In this document: positions 36,201 through 43,909 of the stretch, in pieces | How the letters are laid out: each line of letters begins with the position of its first letter | Position numbering within the stretch: the stretch's first letter is position 1 | Assembly: GCA_905373835.1 (NCBI GenBank) | Contig: CAJPUN010000003.1 | Location: 65,352 to 129,351, forward strand | Direction of reading: 5' to 3' | Length of the DNA stretch: 64,000 nucleotides | DNA from: Candidatus Saccharimonadota bacterium | GTDB taxonomy: Bacteria; Patescibacteriota; Saccharimonadia; Saccharimonadales; Saccharimonadaceae | Translations under genes and position numbers: made by a program | Notes under the pieces: generated by a model | Told to the model about the DNA's origin: nothing | The model's database searches: none | Seen by the model: only the letters and a program-made list of their open reading frames with translations

Positions 36201-36228
36201 AGAAACCAGTCATATGAGGCTGGTTTCT
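36201..36228 (+). terminator. Terminator after rplY
   Basis: AGAAACCAG (36201-36209) pairs with CTGGTTTCT (36220-36228). It also lies at the end of the convergent SDR gene. Confidence 0.7.
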
Positions 36229-36258
36229 TATGCTATATCGGCCGGAATCATGCAGCCG

Positions 36259-37059
36259 CTACACCGCGAGAAATCCGCCGTCCACCACAATCTCCGCCCC
36301 ATTGACGTACTGGCTCATCGGCGTACCAAGCCACAACGCAGTGCAAGCAACGTCGTCGGGCTGGCCCAGATTCTTGGCGGGAAGGCGGAGATTGTAGGTG
36401 AGGCCAGTCTTGATGATGGAGAAGTCGAGCTTCTTGAGCGCCGCAAGCCCCATCTTCTGAGCACCTGGTGTGCTGATGCCGCCCGGCAAGATGGTATTGA
36501 CTCTCCAGCCACTCCGCCCAAAGTCTTTGACGAGCCCACGGCTCAGCGCGAGAACACTGGCTTTGCTCATGGCGTAGAGCGTCATGTCGTAGGTCATACC
36601 TTTGAGGGCTTCAATGGAGCTGATGTTGATGATAGTGCCTGGTGCTGTGCGGCGAGCGATCATTTCTTGACACATGGTGAGCACTGCCCGAGTGTTGATC
36701 TGCATTGTTTTGTCGAAGGTTGCCTGGTCGATATTAGCGAGCTTGACTGGCGCGAAAATACCAGCGTTGTTGATGAGGATGTCTGGCGTTGGGGTGATAT
36801 CGCGCCATAGTGCGGTGATAGCACTGTTGTCGGAGAGGTCGACGATGTGTGTTGTGACGGCGGCGTCAAATTGCTCACGTAGTTCGGTAGCAGTCTGCTG
36901 CAATGCGTCGGCATCGCGGTCGATGAGCTGGAGGGCAGCACCAGCCTCGGCATAGCGCCATGCGATCGCCTTGCCGATGCCCATCGCGGCACCAGTGATG
37001 AGCACCGTCTTGTTTGTCAGCTTCAGTAATTCGTGCAGGGGAGTTGGATGTGTTGTCAT
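36259..37059 (-). CDS. Short-chain dehydrogenase/reductase
   Basis: 266 residues from ATG 37059. The Rossmann motif is TGAAMGIGKA, the NNAG motif is near residue 97, and the catalytic Tyr/Lys are in LYAMSK, with the serine in ISSIEAL. The C-terminal GGF ending is typical of classical SDRs. Substrate unknown. A TGC-TATACT (-10 at 37071-37066 on the minus strand) ends six bases before the start, so it is leaderless by sequence. Confidence 0.92.
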   Translation of the reverse strand: MTTHPTPLHELLKLTNKTVLITGAAMGIGKAIAWRYAEAGAALQLIDRDADALQQTATELREQFDAAVTTHIVDLSDNSAITALWRDITPTPDILINNAGIFAPVKLANIDQATFDKTMQINTRAVLTMCQEMIARRTAPGTIINISSIEALKGMTYDMTLYAMSKASVLALSRGLVKDFGRSGWRVNTILPGGISTPGAQKMGLAALKKLDFSIIKTGLTYNLRLPAKNLGQPDDVACTALWLGTPMSQYVNGAEIVVDGGFLAV

Positions 37060-37257
37060 GTCATTAGTATAGCATAACCAGTATGAATCGGGTGTAGCAT
37101 CTATTGCAAGAGTTTCATACCTTAGGCTTTGAAGCCCTATGTTAGCAGTATACGAGTTGATATTTCTTTGAGCGGATTGGCTTCTCAAAACGAACACTAG
37201 AAGCAAAGGGAGTTCGCACTGAACATACAGGGTTTGGAAAATAATCGAAGAAAAGCA

Positions 37258-37286
37258 TTGTCTTTTTATTGTAAATGAATTACAAT
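37258..37286 (+). promoter_or_regulatory. Promoter of the Fur-family regulator
   Basis: TTGTCT (37258-37263) and TACAAT (37281-37286), 17 bases apart. The -10 is the right arm of the palindrome described next and ends six bases before ATG 37293. Confidence 0.65.
37268..37286 (+). promoter_or_regulatory. Fur-type operator overlapping the promoter
   Basis: ATTGTAA (37268-37274) and TTACAAT (37280-37286) form a perfect 7-5-7 inverted repeat covering the -10. Size and A/T bias are like PerR, Zur and Fur boxes. It directly precedes a Fur-family gene, which suggests autoregulation of the regulator-thioredoxin operon. Confidence 0.65.
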
Positions 37287-37292
37287 AGCTGC

Positions 37293-37694
37293 ATGGAGCA
37301 AGCAGTGCAACGCCGAACGACGAAATACACCGATCGAGTGATCGCGATTCTTCGCCAGCTGCAGCATGCCACCAACGCCGAGATTGCGGCCGCACTACGT
37401 CATGACTACCCCCGTGTCAGCGCGACTACTGTACACCGCATTACCCAGCGGTTGCAGGCGGATGGGGTGATTGGCCTTGCACCAGCAACGGAGCATGGCT
37501 GCCTACGCTACGATAGCAATCCTGTGCCGCATGACCACTTTGTCTGCAGCTCCTGCGACGGCCTACATGATATCACCATCGCGCCAGCGCTGCGGCATGA
37601 GCTTGCGCGGCAGGTGGCAGACTGCCTTGTCGATGGGCCGCTCATCATTACTGGCACATGCCACCCCTGTCATCACGATAATCATAATTCATAA
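37293..37694 (+). CDS. Fur-family transcriptional regulator
   Basis: 133 residues from ATG 37293; an upstream ATG at 37275 lies inside the operator. The N-terminal winged helix has TPxRVSATTVHRITQRLQ-like recognition (residues about 40-60). The metal and zinc site is HDHFVCSSC (near 88), and the second zinc pair is CHPC near the C-terminus. A PerR, Zur or Fur assignment is not possible from these residues. It is followed ten bases later by thioredoxin, which favours a redox-stress role. Confidence 0.87.
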   Translation: MEQAVQRRTTKYTDRVIAILRQLQHATNAEIAAALRHDYPRVSATTVHRITQRLQADGVIGLAPATEHGCLRYDSNPVPHDHFVCSSCDGLHDITIAPALRHELARQVADCLVDGPLIITGTCHPCHHDNHNS

Positions 37695-37704
37695 GGAGAA
37701 AACC

Positions 37705-38034
37705 ATGGCACTATACAATACCACTACCAAGCAAGAATTTGAGGAGCATGCTCTTCAGAGTGAGCGGCCAGTGCTGGTCGACTTTTGGGCACCATGGTGC
37801 CCACCGTGCCGCGCAATGGCACCACTGCTTGAGCAGATTGCTGAAGAGACGGAATTCGACGTTGTCAAGGTCGATACCGAAGCAAGCCAAGACAATGCAG
37901 CGCTTGCTTTGCAGCACCAAGTACAGAGTATCCCCAACATGAAGATCTTCAAGAGCGGTGCTGTAGTGGCAGAGCTGGTCGGCATGAAGCCAAAGCAAGT
38001 ACTGATCGACGCTCTGCAGCAAGCAGACGCCTAA
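37705..38034 (+). CDS. Thioredoxin with WCPPC active site
   Basis: 109 residues with the thioredoxin fold: LVDFWAPWCPPCRAMAP, the cis-Pro block SIPNMKIFKSG, and a C-terminal helix. The active site is CPPC rather than the usual CGPC, which should shift the redox potential upward. ATG 37705 has AAGGAG six bases upstream. Same operon as the Fur-family gene. Confidence 0.95.
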   Translation: MALYNTTTKQEFEEHALQSERPVLVDFWAPWCPPCRAMAPLLEQIAEETEFDVVKVDTEASQDNAALALQHQVQSIPNMKIFKSGAVVAELVGMKPKQVLIDALQQADA

Positions 38035-38060
38035 TCACTTTACTAGCAGATTTCCTCCTC

Positions 38061-38089
38061 AGGACCGGCACAGATGTGTTGGTCCTTTT
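38061..38089 (+). terminator. Terminator after thioredoxin
   Basis: AGGACC (38061-38066) pairs with GGTCCT (38081-38086); the inner CACA/TGTG also pairs. The 3' arm runs into TTTT. Confidence 0.8.
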
Positions 38090-38259
38090 GTTATGGAGTG
38101 TCACTGCTTTCGCTAGCAGCAAGCCCGTTAAGCTGGTTTGTCTATTGCTGGATCAGATGACTCTAGGTAGGAGTGCAAGGTAAAAAGTAGATAATCACAA
38201 CATATCTGGTATACTATAGGGGCACAAGCAATAGGTAAAACTAACAAGGAAATCGTGTC

Positions 38260-39324
38260 ATGAAAAGAGTAAAAAAGGTTCTACTTGGCATAGTTATAGT
38301 GATTATATCGATAGTAGTCATTATAAGTATTTTGTATTGGGTAAATAGTGCTGAAGGCGAGCGTTTATCTAAGGTGAAGCAGCGTACTTATGATCAACAT
38401 AGCTATCTCAAGGGGTTAAACCGTGATGATATTGCAAAGAGTTCTTTGTCGGGCGTAACGATATCGCCAATCAACAACCAGCATATCAATGGCTATCACT
38501 TTAAGCCTCAACAGATAAAACACAAGGGATCAATAATACTATTTGGTGGTAGCGAAGGATCAGTAAGCCCAAATACGGCAGCTCTATTGTCTTTGAATGG
38601 TTACGAAGTATTTGCAATGTATTTCTTCGGTAAAGGGAATCTCCAAAAAGAATTAATGCGTGTGCCGCTGGAGCAATTCGAGCATATCAAGGCATACGTC
38701 TCGGAGAATACTCAGCAGCCAAAGCCTCTAACAGTAATTGGCACGTCGAAGGGTGCTGAGCTTGGCCTACTGCTCGCTTCGTATTATCCAAATGATATTG
38801 ATAACTTAGTATTGTACTCGCCCTCAGCATATGTATGGCAGGGCCTATCGATGGATTATTCAAATGTACAGTCATCATGGACATATAAAGGTAAGGACTT
38901 ACCCTTCTTAAAATTAAGTGATGCATCAGGTTCGGCGACGGCAGGGTTCTTCACCGATATGATTATTGGGCGGCCAAGAGAATTTGCGACTATGTATGAG
39001 AGCATTATCCAGCGAGCCACTAATAAATCAGAGGCTACTATTCCAACGAATAATGTTAGAGCTAACTTGCTTATGTTTGCTGGCGGCAAAGATAGTGTAT
39101 GGCCATCGGCGACGATGGCGCAAACCATCAAGCAGCATTATCCGCGTTCGAGCCGCCTTGAGGTGTATCCAAATGCTGGCCATGTATTCTTCGGCCCACC
39201 TGTTATCCGTGGTATGCGAGCTGGAGGAGAATATGACGCGAACGAAACAGCGAAAACACAGAGTGATGCAATTCTTCTCAAACAGCTTGACTCGTGGACG
39301 AAAGACAACGAGCAGAAGGCATAA
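38260..39324 (+). CDS. Membrane-anchored alpha/beta hydrolase (BAAT/acyl-CoA thioester hydrolase-like)
   Basis: 354 residues. An N-terminal membrane anchor (about 7-29) precedes an alpha/beta hydrolase domain. The oxyanion segment is LFGGSEGS, the nucleophile elbow GTSKGAELG (Ser near residue 168), the acid in GGKDSVWPS and the histidine in PNAGHVFFG. The layout matches the C-terminal catalytic domain of BAAT-type thioesterases. Substrate unknown. The gene is more AT-rich than its neighbours and may have been acquired. Confidence 0.8.
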   Translation: MKRVKKVLLGIVIVIISIVVIISILYWVNSAEGERLSKVKQRTYDQHSYLKGLNRDDIAKSSLSGVTISPINNQHINGYHFKPQQIKHKGSIILFGGSEGSVSPNTAALLSLNGYEVFAMYFFGKGNLQKELMRVPLEQFEHIKAYVSENTQQPKPLTVIGTSKGAELGLLLASYYPNDIDNLVLYSPSAYVWQGLSMDYSNVQSSWTYKGKDLPFLKLSDASGSATAGFFTDMIIGRPREFATMYESIIQRATNKSEATIPTNNVRANLLMFAGGKDSVWPSATMAQTIKQHYPRSSRLEVYPNAGHVFFGPPVIRGMRAGGEYDANETAKTQSDAILLKQLDSWTKDNEQKA

Positions 39325-39338
39325 ATATCTAAATGTGA

Positions 39339-39833
39339 TTAGGTATTAGAAAAATACCGTTTCGCTTGTTGAATCATACATGCTCCAATATCTCCTTGGC
39401 CAATGATGCGGTTTACGTCATTGATATCAACAAGGGTATGCGCAATGATATCACCACCAGGATCGTGAGTAAACTCGCCAATTTTCTCGAGCTTTGTATA
39501 GACACGAAACTGGTATACGCGCATGCCGTTTGGCTCAAGGCAGCACTGGTATCCGAGTGGTTGCCATTCAATAACGCGCATATTGCACTCTTCTACCATC
39601 TCTCGTGTGATGGTTTGTTCTATTGTCTCTCCAGATTCAGTTTTGCCGCCAGGGAGATTATAGCTTTTCTTGACCGCATTATAGACGAGCGGAACAGAAC
39701 CAGCTAAATCACCGATCGTATAGACTTGTTGCCAGGGGAGATCGGGTATAGCAGATTTTTGACGTATAGTACACCAAGAAACAAAAATGGTTTTGCCGCC
39801 ATACTGAAAGGAAGATGATATATCGTATACCAT
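39339..39833 (-). CDS. Nudix hydrolase
   Basis: 164 residues from ATG 39833. The Nudix box is GGKTESGE then TIEQTITREMVEECNM; the final conserved glycine is replaced by cysteine. A minus-strand TATAGT ends seven bases before the start. Low sequence complexity and lower GC than the flanks are noticeable. Confidence 0.85.
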   Translation of the reverse strand: MVYDISSSFQYGGKTIFVSWCTIRQKSAIPDLPWQQVYTIGDLAGSVPLVYNAVKKSYNLPGGKTESGETIEQTITREMVEECNMRVIEWQPLGYQCCLEPNGMRVYQFRVYTKLEKIGEFTHDPGGDIIAHTLVDINDVNRIIGQGDIGACMIQQAKRYFSNT

Positions 39834-39911
39834 AGACAAAACTATATTACAAAACGGAAAAAGATGGAATAGCTTTTGATAGCTACTCTAGTGTATACTA
39901 TGCACTAAAGA

Positions 39912-40460
39912 ATGCGTCAAGAAAAAACACTCCTACTAATCTGTCAAGCGGGCGATCCGGTACTGCGCGAGAAAGCGAGGCACGTGAGCCGCGAAGAAAT
40001 CACCACACCAGCGGTGCAGCAGCTTATTGCAAATATTAAGCACACCGTGGCGGAGAGAGATTATGGGGTTGGCCTCGCTGCACCCCAAGTGGGGCAGGCC
40101 GTGGCGCTGAGCGTGATTGCTATCAAGCCGACGCCAAACCGCCCAGACCGCGAGCCATTTGAGCAAGTTATTATCAATCCATCATACACTGGCATTGGCC
40201 AGACAACGGGTATGTGGGAGGGCTGCGCCAGTGGTGATGAGGGGCGGCTCTTTGCACAGGCTCAGCGCTATCAACAGATCAATGCTCAGTGGGATGATGA
40301 GTGGGGCGAGCATCATACTGCGGTGCTGGATGGTTTTGTTGCTCATGTCTTTCAACACGAAGCTGACCACTGTCAAGGCATACTTTTCTTTGACCGAGTG
40401 GCAGATACGACGACCTACATGACGGCAGTAGAGTATCGCAAGCGCGTCGTGCGGCGGTAA
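39912..40460 (+). CDS. def: Peptide deformylase
   Basis: 182 residues with all three deformylase motifs: GVGLAAPQ near residue 53, EGCAS near 100, and QHEADH near 150 (metal ligands Cys and two His, catalytic Glu). It removes the formyl group from nascent proteins. TATACT at 39894-39899 lies 12 bases before the ATG, slightly farther than in the leaderless group. Confidence 0.95.
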   Translation: MRQEKTLLLICQAGDPVLREKARHVSREEITTPAVQQLIANIKHTVAERDYGVGLAAPQVGQAVALSVIAIKPTPNRPDREPFEQVIINPSYTGIGQTTGMWEGCASGDEGRLFAQAQRYQQINAQWDDEWGEHHTAVLDGFVAHVFQHEADHCQGILFFDRVADTTTYMTAVEYRKRVVRR

Positions 40461-40507
40461 GTTGCATTTTTAAGCCCTGCTCCGCTCGCTTCTCTCAAGA
40501 TCAGTGA

Positions 40508-41710
40508 TTATTGACTATTCGCCAAAAACGATTGCTTAACTTGCTGGTAGGCGTCGCGGAATGGCACACCTTTTTCGACTAATTCATTGATTTTGGCGAC
40601 AGTATAGAGTTCATCGGTCATCGCCTCAGCCAATCGCTTAGTGTTGGCTTCTAGCTCGCTTACGCAAAGCGCCAAAACCTCTAGCGTATTGAGGGCCGAA
40701 GTGAAGGCATCCATGGTGATCTTTTTGGTCAGCTGCAAATCACGGTGATAACCACTGCCAGCACCTGTCGAAATGGCTTGCAGCTGCAAGGCGTAGTTTG
40801 GATAAGCGTGGGCGGTGGCCCGCATGATCTCGAAGACATCATAGTTACGCTTGTGCGGCATGATGGACGAGCCCGTGGTCATGGTGACAGGCAGTTTGAA
40901 ATAGTTAAACTCCTGAGAGGTAAACAGCAGCATGTCTTCAGCAAATTTGCCGGCAAAGACCATGATGGGGTTGAGCGCTTGTACTGCGATTAGCTCAAAA
41001 ACACCGCGCGACAGGCCGCAGTACATGGGGTTTTCCTGTACTTTGGCGAAGCCCAGTTCACTGGTCGTCATCTGGCGGTCAAGTGGTAGGGTAACGCCAA
41101 AGCCAGCGGCGCTACCGAGCGGGTTTTGGTCGATAGCGGCAATGCTGTGTGCGACCAATTGCTGGAGGTCATGAAACGCATCGTGATATGAACCAAGCCA
41201 CATACCGACGGTAGTAGGCATAGCTTTTTGGGTATGAGTATAGCCAGGCATTTCAGTTTGACCGATGGCGGCAATTTTGCCAGCATAGGCCTGGGCGACT
41301 GTCTCCAATGTGTCCACTACTGCTTCAAGTTCCGTTTTGATGAATAGTCGCATCATCACCAAGGCTTGATCGTTACGGCTTCGGCCAGTGTGAACCTTTT
41401 TGCCGATGGGGCCGAGCTTTTCTGTCAAGTACAGCTCAATGGCAGTGTGACCATCTTCGTGTTCGCTGGTGAGGGTGAAAGCACCAGTTTTCCACTCGTT
41501 AAGTAGCTCGTCTAAGGCTGCTGCTAATTGTTGATATTCATCGCTAGTCAGCACGCCAATTTTTTTCAGCATGTGAGCGTGTGCTTTGGTGGCGGTAATG
41601 TCGTGACCGAGTAAGTGCTGGTCCAATACCTGATCATCGCCAACAGTGTATGCCTCGACCAATGGATGGAGTGATCCAGTTGCGGTTGATTGCCATAATT
41701 TACTTGCCAT
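40508..41710 (-). CDS. argH: Argininosuccinate lyase
   Basis: 400 residues, about 60 fewer than E. coli ArgH. The fumarase-family signature GSSIMPHKRN is near residue 280 and HTGRSRNDQ near 106. The shortage is at the C-terminus, beyond KGVPFRDAY; all catalytic elements are present. It splits argininosuccinate into arginine and fumarate. The start overlaps the argG stop by 11 bases. Confidence 0.95.
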   Translation of the reverse strand: MASKLWQSTATGSLHPLVEAYTVGDDQVLDQHLLGHDITATKAHAHMLKKIGVLTSDEYQQLAAALDELLNEWKTGAFTLTSEHEDGHTAIELYLTEKLGPIGKKVHTGRSRNDQALVMMRLFIKTELEAVVDTLETVAQAYAGKIAAIGQTEMPGYTHTQKAMPTTVGMWLGSYHDAFHDLQQLVAHSIAAIDQNPLGSAAGFGVTLPLDRQMTTSELGFAKVQENPMYCGLSRGVFELIAVQALNPIMVFAGKFAEDMLLFTSQEFNYFKLPVTMTTGSSIMPHKRNYDVFEIMRATAHAYPNYALQLQAISTGAGSGYHRDLQLTKKITMDAFTSALNTLEVLALCVSELEANTKRLAEAMTDELYTVAKINELVEKGVPFRDAYQQVKQSFLANSQ

Positions 41711-42962
41711 ATGAGAATGCTCCTTCAGCTGTTCGCTGACTTAATGAATATAATTCAATGAATCCGGCGGACGAATTCTGGTTGAATGCGTCGTTGGAAT
41801 CAAAGGTTGCAAGATTGATATCAAACAACGAATGTGGTGAGTCTACACTGACGACGGTGATGGTACCTTTGTACAGGCGAACCGTCACTGTGCCAGTGAC
41901 TTTTTGGTTCTGATCATCAATATAGGCATTGATGTGATGGACGGCTGGCTCGTACCACTGTGCTGCGTAGGTGAGATACGCCCATTTTTTGTCCATTTCG
42001 GCTTTGAGTTCATTTTCAACGCGGGTCGACACCAATTGCTCGAGCTTTTGATGAGCAGCAATCAAGATGGCAGCGCCAGGGTTTTCGTAGACACCACGCA
42101 CCTTCAGCCCAACCAGTCGATCTTCAATGAGGGTTGATACGCCCACGCCGTGTTTGCGGCCAATCTGGTTACAGTGTTGGATGAGTGCCTGGAGTGAAAA
42201 GTGACGGTTATCGACAGCGACAGGCACACCTTTGATAAATTCAATGGTAGTGTCCTCGGCTTCGTCCGGCGTGTATTTGATGGTTGAGCACCAATTGAGA
42301 ATGGCGTGGTAGTTTGGCTTAAGTGAGGGTGATTCAATTTCGCCGCCTTCGCTGGTGATGCCCCACATGTTTTCATCGGTCGAATAAGGCGATTCCTGAG
42401 TATGTGGCACGGGGATGTTGTGTTTCTTGGCATAGGCAAGCTCTTCCTCTCGGCCCATACTCCACTCACGTACTGGTGCTAAGATCTTGAGCTTAGGGTT
42501 GAGCGTGGTGATGTAAGTTTCGAAGCGAACTTGATCGTTGCCTTTACCAGTGGCACCATGTGCGATGACTGTGCAGTTGTACTTTTCGGCATATTCGACG
42601 GCTAATTGCGAGATAATGATGCGCCCCAGTGGCGTGCAGAGGGCATAGCCACCTTGGTAATCAGCATTGGCTTTGATGGCCAGTGATAGTAGTTCATCAG
42701 CGAAGCGGTCGCGAGCATCAACTGTGATGGTTTCTATAGCGCCGAGCATCTTGGCCTTTTCGGCGATGGCGTCGAGATCGTCAACCGTCTGGCCAATATT
42801 AACCGTGAGGGTGATGACGTTGCAGTTGTACTTTTCTTGTAACCACGTGAGCATGACGGAGGTGTCGAGGCCACCCGAATAGAGCAAGAGGCACGTGTCA
42901 AACTCGCCATTTGTCGCCTCGTGGCTGGCAACTTTAGTGTAGTGAGGTGTGTCGTGATTCAT
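41700..42962 (-). CDS. argG: Argininosuccinate synthase
   Basis: 420 residues. The ATP-pyrophosphatase loop is YSGGLDTS near residue 30, and the aspartate and citrulline pockets are recognisable (GATGKGNDQVRFE). It joins citrulline and aspartate. With argH alone, the cell can convert citrulline to arginine but shows no full pathway in this window. AGAAAGGAAGG lies just before the ATG, after a leader with a predicted attenuator. Confidence 0.96.
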   Translation of the reverse strand: MNHDTPHYTKVASHEATNGEFDTCLLLYSGGLDTSVMLTWLQEKYNCNVITLTVNIGQTVDDLDAIAEKAKMLGAIETITVDARDRFADELLSLAIKANADYQGGYALCTPLGRIIISQLAVEYAEKYNCTVIAHGATGKGNDQVRFETYITTLNPKLKILAPVREWSMGREEELAYAKKHNIPVPHTQESPYSTDENMWGITSEGGEIESPSLKPNYHAILNWCSTIKYTPDEAEDTTIEFIKGVPVAVDNRHFSLQALIQHCNQIGRKHGVGVSTLIEDRLVGLKVRGVYENPGAAILIAAHQKLEQLVSTRVENELKAEMDKKWAYLTYAAQWYEPAVHHINAYIDDQNQKVTGTVTVRLYKGTITVVSVDSPHSLFDINLATFDSNDAFNQNSSAGFIELYSLSQRTAEGAFSYGK

Positions 42963-42984
42963 ATCCTTCCTTTCTATAATAATT

Positions 42985-43057
42985 AAAAAGAGCCGCTCGG
43001 ATGAGGGCTCTGTAGTTGGTTTTTACTATACGACTAATTTAGCCCTCTGAATCAGAG
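42985..43057 (-). promoter_or_regulatory. Arginine attenuator of argGH
   Basis: Minus strand, in transcription order: segment 1 CTCTGA (43057-43052), segment 2 TCAGAGGGCT (43050-43041), segment 3 AGAGCCCTC (43011-43003), segment 4 GGCTCT (42994-42989) and then five T. 1 pairs with 2, 3 with 4 (terminator), and 2 with 3 (GAGGGCT with AGCCCTC, seven perfect pairs). Segment 1 follows four consecutive Arg codons of a small leader frame. A ribosome stalled at those codons would cover segment 1, let 2 pair with 3, and so prevent termination. Confidence 0.75.
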
Positions 43058-43101
43058 CGGCGACGACGAGCAACGATAACGATGTTGTGTCGATATGTCA
43101 T
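43039..43101 (-). CDS. Leader peptide of argGH (Arg-rich)
   Basis: 20 codons, MTYRHNIVIVARRRRSDSEG, then TAA. Five of the twenty residues are Arg, four of them consecutive (CGT CGT CGC CGC). Its stop codon lies inside the antiterminator arm. A promoter with -35 TTGTGA (43137-43132) and -10 TATGGT (43113-43108) precedes the ATG by six bases, which suggests a leaderless start. Confidence 0.72.
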   Translation of the reverse strand: MTYRHNIVIVARRRRSDSEG

Positions 43102-43107
43102 ACTAAC

Positions 43108-43137
43108 ACCATAGCACACCGCGCATATTTTTCACAA
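43108..43137 (-). promoter_or_regulatory. Promoter of the argGH leader
   Basis: -35 TTGTGA and -10 TATGGT with an 18-base spacer; a TGC directly upstream makes the -10 an extended one. The TCACAAT at 43132-43138 and an ATTGTGA at 43153-43159 form an inverted repeat with a 14-base spacer that could also be an operator. Confidence 0.55.
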
Positions 43138-43243
43138 TACTTTTCATATAAAATTGTGATGCGCTACAATAGTCGTATACATTGGTATGATGAGGGGATA
43201 AAATTGTGCAGCAATATAACAAAGAAGCGCCTAGCATGGATAT

Positions 43244-43909
43244 ATGAGTGGACAAGCAGTGAATATCCTTCTCGTTGAAGACGAACCAACCCTCCGCACT
43301 GGCACCGAGCAGTTCCTCGCGCAGCGCGGTTTTACGGTAGTGACGGCGGTGAGTGGCGAGAAAGCAATGGAGAAATTTACCGAGGCGGATGTGATTATAC
43401 TGGATATTATGCTGCCGGGTATGAGCGGGATCGAGGTGCTACACCAAATTCGCCAAGCGAGCGATGTGCCGGTACTCATGCTAACGGCACTACATGATGA
43501 GCCGACGCAAGTTGCCAGTTTTGACGAGCTGGCGGATGATTATATGAGTAAGCCGTTTTCGCTGGTGCTTTTGGAGAAACGAATTAGGGCACTGCTTCGC
43601 CGCCAACAGTCTGTCAAAAAAACTTTGTGGCAGCGCGGCCCGGCCTCGGTGGATTTTGCAGCCTATCAAGGGTTTTATGATGACAGTGATGCGCACCTCA
43701 AGCCCAAGGAAGTACAGCTGCTCAAACTGCTCGTGGATAATCCACACATGGTCTGGAGCCGGCAGGCTATTATCGATAAGCTGTGGCATGGTGACGAGGT
43801 GCCGTTCGACCGGGTGATTGACGTCTACATCAAAAACTTGCGCAAGAAATTACACCTGGACTGCATCGTCACAGTAAAGGGAGTGGGCTACCGCTATGAA
43901 GAATCTTAA
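43244..43909 (+). CDS. OmpR-family response regulator
   Basis: 221 residues. Receiver domain (1-120) with the phosphoacceptor Asp in DVIILDIMLPG near residue 53 and the switch lysine in MSKPFS near 103; a winged-helix DNA-binding domain (about 130-220) with DVYIKNLRKKL and KGVGYRYE. The start has no Shine-Dalgarno. It overlaps the kinase gene by 14 bases. The likely target is the ABC exporter 3 kb downstream (see the direct repeat at 46818). Confidence 0.94.
   Translation: MSGQAVNILLVEDEPTLRTGTEQFLAQRGFTVVTAVSGEKAMEKFTEADVIILDIMLPGMSGIEVLHQIRQASDVPVLMLTALHDEPTQVASFDELADDYMSKPFSLVLLEKRIRALLRRQQSVKKTLWQRGPASVDFAAYQGFYDDSDAHLKPKEVQLLKLLVDNPHMVWSRQAIIDKLWHGDEVPFDRVIDVYIKNLRKKLHLDCIVTVKGVGYRYEES

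Noticed and set aside
37275..37292. Upstream ATG of the Fur-family gene as start
   Set aside because: It lies inside the operator and promoter; ATG 37293 fits the promoter spacing.
40508..41710. argH as a truncated pseudogene
   Set aside because: All catalytic motifs are present and only the C-terminal helices are missing; the gene is coupled to argG.
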